The notes beneath the pieces were generated by a model. The model made no database searches. It was given only the letters and a program-made list of their open reading frames with translations, and was not told where the DNA came from. A DNA stretch of 7,102 bases. Source: Paracoccaceae bacterium. Lineage in GTDB: Bacteria > Pseudomonadota > Alphaproteobacteria > Rhodobacterales > Rhodobacteraceae. Location of the stretch: positions 1-7,102 of the forward strand of contig SKWP01000336.1 in the NCBI GenBank assembly GCA_007128865.1. The letters are read 5' to 3'. Made by a program: the position numbers and the translations under genes. How positions within the stretch are numbered: position 1 is the stretch's first letter; the number at the start of each line of letters is the position of its first letter. This document shows, piece after piece, positions 4,701-7,102 of the stretch.

Positions 4701-7102
4701 AGGCCGCGGATGATGGCGGGAAAGCGGCTGCCATCGGCGCGCAGGACATCGGTTTCGACCGGGCCGAAACGGCCATCCCGGCGCATGGCCTCGCGGGCGG
4801 CAACCATTTCGGGGGCGTCGGGATCGGCGGCAACACTGGTGTTCGGAGAAGCCAGAAAGCTGGCCTTGTCGGTGCCGATGGCCGCAAGCAGCGCCTCGTT
4901 GGCGTCAAGCCGCCGGCAGCCGCCCGGGTCGATCAGGACCATGCCGACCGGCGACAGCTCGAACATGGCGCGGAACAGGTCGGTCTGATAGTGCAGCGCC
5001 TGTTCGGCCTTCACCCGCTGGGTGACATCGCGGATCGCGACCAGATAGCCGCGGGCATCGCCCGCCGCGAGCCGGGTTGCCGAAACCTCGTACCAGCCGG
5101 GCACGCCCGCCCCGTCGAGCCGGAACTGATGCCCGGCGCTGCGGCCGCGGGCATCGACCTCGGCCAGTATCGCGCGATGCTGGCGGGCAACCTCGGGCGG
5201 CAGGAATTCTTCCAGCAGGGCACCGTTCAGGCGTTCGGGGGCCAGCGCCCCGGTCGCGGCGCCGCCGGCATGACAAGCGATACAGCGCCCGTCGGCATCC
5301 AGCTCCAGCAGCAGGTCGGGCAGCGCATCAAGCGTTGCGGCAAGCCGGCGGTTCGCGGCCTCGGTGCGTTCGGCCGCGGCCTTGCGCTCGGTTATGTCGG
5401 TTTCGAGCGAAACATAGCCCTGCAGCACGCCGGCATCGTCGCGCAGCGGATGCACGTTCACATCGGTCCAGTAAAGATGGCCGTCCTTGCGCCGGCAGCG
5501 GAATTCGGCCCGCGCCGACTGGCCTTTTCGCAGGGTCACGCGCAGGCGCTCAAGCTCGTCCGGGCAGGTCTTGTCGATGCCCAGCAGGGTACTGGGCCTG
5601 TGCCCCAGCGCTTCCTCCAGGGTATAGCCGGACGCCTGGGTAAAGGCCGGGTTGACCCATGTGATCCGCACCTGCGGATCGGTCATGATCACCACATTGC
5701 TCATGTTTTCGGTGACATAACCCAGCTTGCGCAGGGTCTCGCCACGCCGGCGGTAGGCGGTGATGTCGCGCGCCACCACAACGCAGCCCGGCCGTTCGAG
5801 GCCGTCATCGGCCGGCCGCAGTGCCGCCGAAAGCTCGAACCACCGCTCACCCTCGTCATTGCGCATGGAATAGCGGTGCCCGCGCGAATGCCCGTGTTCC
5901 TGCACTTCGGCCATCACCTTGCGGGCAAGGCCGGCCAGATCGGGCGGCAGCACGTCCTCCACCGTCCGGCCCAGGAAATCATCCACCGGCACCATCAACA
6001 GCTCGGGCTTGCTGCAATGCGCCCCGGTAAAGCGGCCGTCGGCGTCGATTTCCAGCACCAGATCGGGCATCGCCGCCAGCGTCGCCTGCAGGCGGTTGCG
6101 GGCGGCAAGTATTTCCTGCTCCTGGCGCTTGCGTTCGGTGATGTCGGTCTGCACCCCGATGAAGCCGGTCAGGATGCCGGCCTCGTCATGGGTCGGCTGG
6201 ATATCGACATCGACCCAATAGCGGGTGCCGTCCCTGGTGCTGTTGAGGATCTCGCAGCGGGCCGCGCGCCCGTCGCGGATCGCATCGCTCAGGATGCGCC
6301 GGGCCTCGGGGTCGGTTTCGGGGCAGCCCAGCAGCGCGCCGGGCTTTTGCGCATAGGCTTCCTCAAAGCTGTAGCCGGTGTGCGCGGTAAAGGCGGCGTT
6401 GACCCAGCGGATCCGGCCTTCGCGATCGGCGATGATGACAAGGTTTTCGGTGCGCCGCGCCACATCGCCCAGCCACTGCAGCTGCAGCCGCATCTCGCGT
6501 TCCTCGGTGATGTCGGCAAAGGTGCCATAGATCACCCGGAAACCGCCATCGCCGGCTTCGGCCGCGGCGGTGGATCTGATCCAGCGATGCCGGCCCCGGG
6601 CGGTGACAAAGGGCACCTCGATCTCAAAGGGCGTACCCGCGTCGATCAGCAGGTCAAGCGCCCCGGCCACCTGCGGGCGCACGTCTTCGGGATAGAACAG
6701 CAGCGAATCCGGGATCGTCGGGGTAAACCGCACCGGGCTGGTCTCGTGAATGCGATGGGTGGCGTCGGACCAGTAGACCTCATGGGTGCGCAGGTCGATC
6801 TCCCAGCTGCCGACGCCCGAAATCTCCTGCGTGCGCGCAAGATGGCGGGCCGCGCGCCGGCCCTGCCCGGGATCGCGCAACTCGATCCGCACAAGGCCGC
6901 CATCGCTGGTCTGGAAGCCTGTCCATTCCTGCCAAAGGTATCCGGCATCCCGGTTGCGAAGCCGCGCCAGAAACGGCGCCACAGGTGCATTCAGCGCAAG
7001 CCGCGCCAGCGCTTCGGCCACCGGCGCGGCATCGTCGGGGTGCAGGAAATCGGTACAGTTCTGCCCCGCCAGCCCGCTGCGGCGATGGCCCAGCGCGGCG
7101 GC
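1793..7102 (-). CDS. Giant multi-PAS hybrid sensor histidine kinase, 5' partial
   Basis: This is a hybrid two-component sensor kinase with at least 1769 residues; the gene runs off the right edge. A GTG at 7021 is in frame, but the 27 codons before it stay open and encode the front of a PAS domain (HPDD at 21-24), so the true start is outside. Domains in order: cut PAS0 (1-77), PAS1 (90-202), PAS2 (211-325), PAS3 (338-451), PAS4 (460-574), PAS5 (587-697), PAS6 (708-823), PAS7 (842-954), PAS8 (981-1099), PAS9 (1106-1227), PAS10 (1251-1371), HisKA (1383-1448), HATPase (1491-1607), a Gly/Pro/Ala-rich linker (1608-1640) and a receiver (1642-1762). Each complete PAS ends in a DIT-like motif (DITERK, DVTQRV, DVSERR and similar) followed by a short charged helix. 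No membrane segment is visible, so this part is cytoplasmic. Catalytic motifs are intact. There is no Hpt or output domain. The gene lies 60 bases upstream of the rhomboid gene on the same strand. The signals sensed are unknown. Confidence 0.96.
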   Translation of the reverse strand, partial: AAALGHRRSGLAGQNCTDFLHPDDAAPVAEALARLALNAPVAPFLARLRNRDAGYLWQEWTGFQTSDGGLVRIELRDPGQGRRAARHLARTQEISGVGSWEIDLRTHEVYWSDATHRIHETSPVRFTPTIPDSLLFYPEDVRPQVAGALDLLIDAGTPFEIEVPFVTARGRHRWIRSTAAAEAGDGGFRVIYGTFADITEEREMRLQLQWLGDVARRTENLVIIADREGRIRWVNAAFTAHTGYSFEEAYAQKPGALLGCPETDPEARRILSDAIRDGRAARCEILNSTRDGTRYWVDVDIQPTHDEAGILTGFIGVQTDITERKRQEQEILAARNRLQATLAAMPDLVLEIDADGRFTGAHCSKPELLMVPVDDFLGRTVEDVLPPDLAGLARKVMAEVQEHGHSRGHRYSMRNDEGERWFELSAALRPADDGLERPGCVVVARDITAYRRRGETLRKLGYVTENMSNVVIMTDPQVRITWVNPAFTQASGYTLEEALGHRPSTLLGIDKTCPDELERLRVTLRKGQSARAEFRCRRKDGHLYWTDVNVHPLRDDAGVLQGYVSLETDITERKAAAERTEAANRRLAATLDALPDLLLELDADGRCIACHAGGAATGALAPERLNGALLEEFLPPEVARQHRAILAEVDARGRSAGHQFRLDGAGVPGWYEVSATRLAAGDARGYLVAIRDVTQRVKAEQALHYQTDLFRAMFELSPVGMVLIDPGGCRRLDANEALLAAIGTDKASFLASPNTSVAADPDAPEMVAAREAMRRDGRFGPVETDVLRADGSRFPAIIRGLRIEDAEGRPLFWQLVEDIGDRKRQEAEREALSRAIAEARNRLENALEALPDAVVVLDQHDRIVAANQTYRALFPEGVRAALAEGAALAPILRGLAAGAAGPGDPWLAEELARLGNVGRPLEICHPDGRWLRMLDFGTSDGGRIGVRIDVSERRRHIAELEAANARLQRSLTARDEAEQRLADIIHGAEVGTWEWNLISHENIINDRWARIVGYTPDELKPMTIDIWRRLVHPADMQQAERRLEQVFSGAVVQFDYVLRMRHKDGHWVWVQSRGRVVKRRPDGAPEVMAGVHIDVTDRMRAEQRLDEIIRSADVGTWELDIASGANIINERWAGILGYRLDELGDMTADRFRDMVHPDDRALLEDMVPDPVIDGDEQTGPHAEIEIRMRHRDGHYVWVLSSGRVTRFDSEGRPAVKAGIHMDITARKEQEAALLEKNAALQTALAERDAAERRFFDIAAVSRDWFWETDPKGRFAFVSESFTAATGAARGSIIGRSLAELSTRYRSDGGEGDWDGIMQCIERREAFHDFVYSVPRRKGETLWVRGSGAPFHDQEGRFAGYRGVGSDVTPLMQAKERAEEANHSKSLFLANMSHEIRTPLNGVLGMAELLDDALEEPSHKRMIATIRDSGEALLNILNDILDMSKIEAGKLTLEHIPLRPAELCAKVEGLHSLRAQEKGLSFAVVAGTGAERMRIGDPYRILQVLHNLLSNAIKFTEHGEVLATMSAAPGAPLLIEVRDTGIGMSTEQVSRVFEDFVQADGTVTRRFGGTGLGMSIVQRLIDMMDGRIEVHSTPGQGTTIRIELPLPEAGPEAVEPGSADDSGPGGGQAHAGAAEVAGRSLAGLRVLAADDNGTNRLILNAMLSSLGIETVMTEDGRRALDAWQPGSFDCLLLDISMPEIDGLTLLAEIREREASAGLPPTPAVAITANAMAHQVEQYLAAGFDAHVGKPFRRDGLAKALRAVMADAAAR
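1817..2179 (-). other. C-terminal receiver (REC) domain of the hybrid kinase
   Basis: Residues 1642-1762 form a canonical response-regulator receiver. The acidic pair is Asp1649/Asp1650 in AADDNGTN, the phospho-acceptor is Asp1693 (GAT at 2026-2024) in LLLDISMPEIDG, the switch threonine is Thr1726 in AITANAM, and the conserved lysine is Lys1748 in VGKPF. All key residues are present, so it should accept phosphate from His1393. No effector domain follows; the protein ends about seven residues later. Known hybrid kinases of this kind either pass phosphate through a separate Hpt protein or use the receiver as a sink or brake. Which applies here cannot be told. Confidence 0.93.
2282..2956 (-). 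other. HisKA plus HATPase catalytic core of the hybrid kinase
   Basis: This is the dimerisation and ATP-binding core. The H-box is ANMSHEIRTPLNGVLGMAELL with the phosphorylated His1393 (CAC at 2926-2924) and the neighbouring Glu1394 expected to assist phosphotransfer. The N-box HNLLSNAIKFT holds Asn1506 and Asn1510. The G1 box is DTGIGM (1538-1543), the F-box FEDFVQAD begins near 1552, and the G2 box is GGTGLGM (1567-1573). All boxes needed for ATP binding and autophosphorylation are intact, so the kinase should be active. The arrangement matches the BarA/ArcB-like class of hybrid kinases, in which the H-box is of the SHEIRTP type. Confidence 0.95.
3422..4162 (-). repeat. Second tandem PAS pair (PAS8 and PAS9) in the kinase
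   Basis: PAS8 (about 4162-3806) and PAS9 (about 3787-3422) are adjacent close paralogues of the PAS_3 type. Both begin II-x-x-A-(E/D)-VGTWE, continue with NIIN-(D/E)-RWA-x-I-x-GY and DEL-x-x-MT, and carry VHPAD or VHPDD. Both have RMRH-(K/R)-DGH-x-VWV, G-(V/I)-H-(I/M)-D-(V/I)-T at the end, and are separated by only a short RAEQRL helix. This is a separate duplication from the two-PAS unit upstream. Confidence 0.8.
5012..6472 (-). repeat. Tandem duplication of a two-PAS unit within the kinase
   Basis: PAS2+PAS3 (about 6472-5732) and PAS4+PAS5 (about 5725-5012) are two copies of one two-domain unit. PAS2 and PAS4 share the order LG-x-V, a V-I-x-x-D strand, WVN-x-AFT, GY-x-x-EEA, LLG, a KDG/RDG-x-x-YW-x-DV strand and TDITERK. 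PAS3 and PAS5 share ATL-x-A(M/L)PDL, LE(I/L)DADGR, an ALL or VED helix with LPP, and a W-(F/Y)-E-(L/V)-S-A strand. Homology is clear in protein but the copies have diverged too far to be a recent DNA duplication. Confidence 0.8.

Noticed and set aside
4111..4908. A 265-codon open frame on the - strand inside the kinase gene in another frame
   Set aside because: It is Pro/Arg/Ser-rich with no domain, while the overlapping kinase frame encodes clear PAS6-PAS8 sequence.
7019..7021. GTG at 7021 as the kinase start
   Set aside because: The 27 upstream codons are open and encode the beginning of the same PAS domain, including HPDD, so starting here would cut a domain in two.
1..7102. CRISPR array, insertion sequence, tRNA or other RNA gene, phage element
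   Set aside because: No short direct repeats with regular spacing, transposase motifs, terminal inverted repeats or tRNA-like folds were seen, and almost all of the window is coding.

Overview
The window is GC-rich bacterial DNA with GC-biased third codon positions. Gene style (a giant multi-PAS hybrid kinase, a short six-helix rhomboid protease, a GT4 glycosyltransferase) suggests a free-living proteobacterium, most plausibly an alphaproteobacterium of the Rhodobacterales/Rhodospirillales type. That assignment is inference from style, since no rRNA or other marker gene is present.

Layout: (1) Positions 1-989, + strand: the C-terminal 328 residues of a GT4-type glycosyltransferase whose start lies off the left edge. 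(2) 990-1072: a short convergent intergenic stretch with one small GC hairpin and no convincing terminator. (3) 1073-1732, - strand: a complete rhomboid intramembrane serine protease with an intact Ser/His dyad. (4) 1733-1792: a short gap carrying the rhomboid ribosome-binding site. (5) 1793-7102, - strand: a very large hybrid sensor histidine kinase that fills three quarters of the window and runs off the right edge. At least 1769 residues are visible: one cut PAS domain, ten complete PAS domains, HisKA, HATPase and a C-terminal receiver domain.

The kinase and the rhomboid point the same way, 60 bases apart, and could share a transcript with the kinase first. The glycosyltransferase converges on them and belongs to a separate unit, probably a polysaccharide locus to the left. 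The kinase would integrate several cytoplasmic signals, autophosphorylate on His1393 and pass phosphate to Asp1693 in its own receiver. No Hpt domain, DNA-binding regulator or cyclase is visible, so the output is unknown.

The most interesting content is the PAS array. It contains a tandem duplication of a two-PAS unit and a second tandem PAS pair. Two PAS domains resemble flavin-binding LOV modules but lack the photoactive cysteine, and one PAS carries a CxxCH sequence. I see no mobile element, CRISPR array, RNA gene or clearly new multi-gene system. Kinase residue numbers count from the first visible codon (7102-7100); glycosyltransferase numbers count from the first complete codon (3-5).
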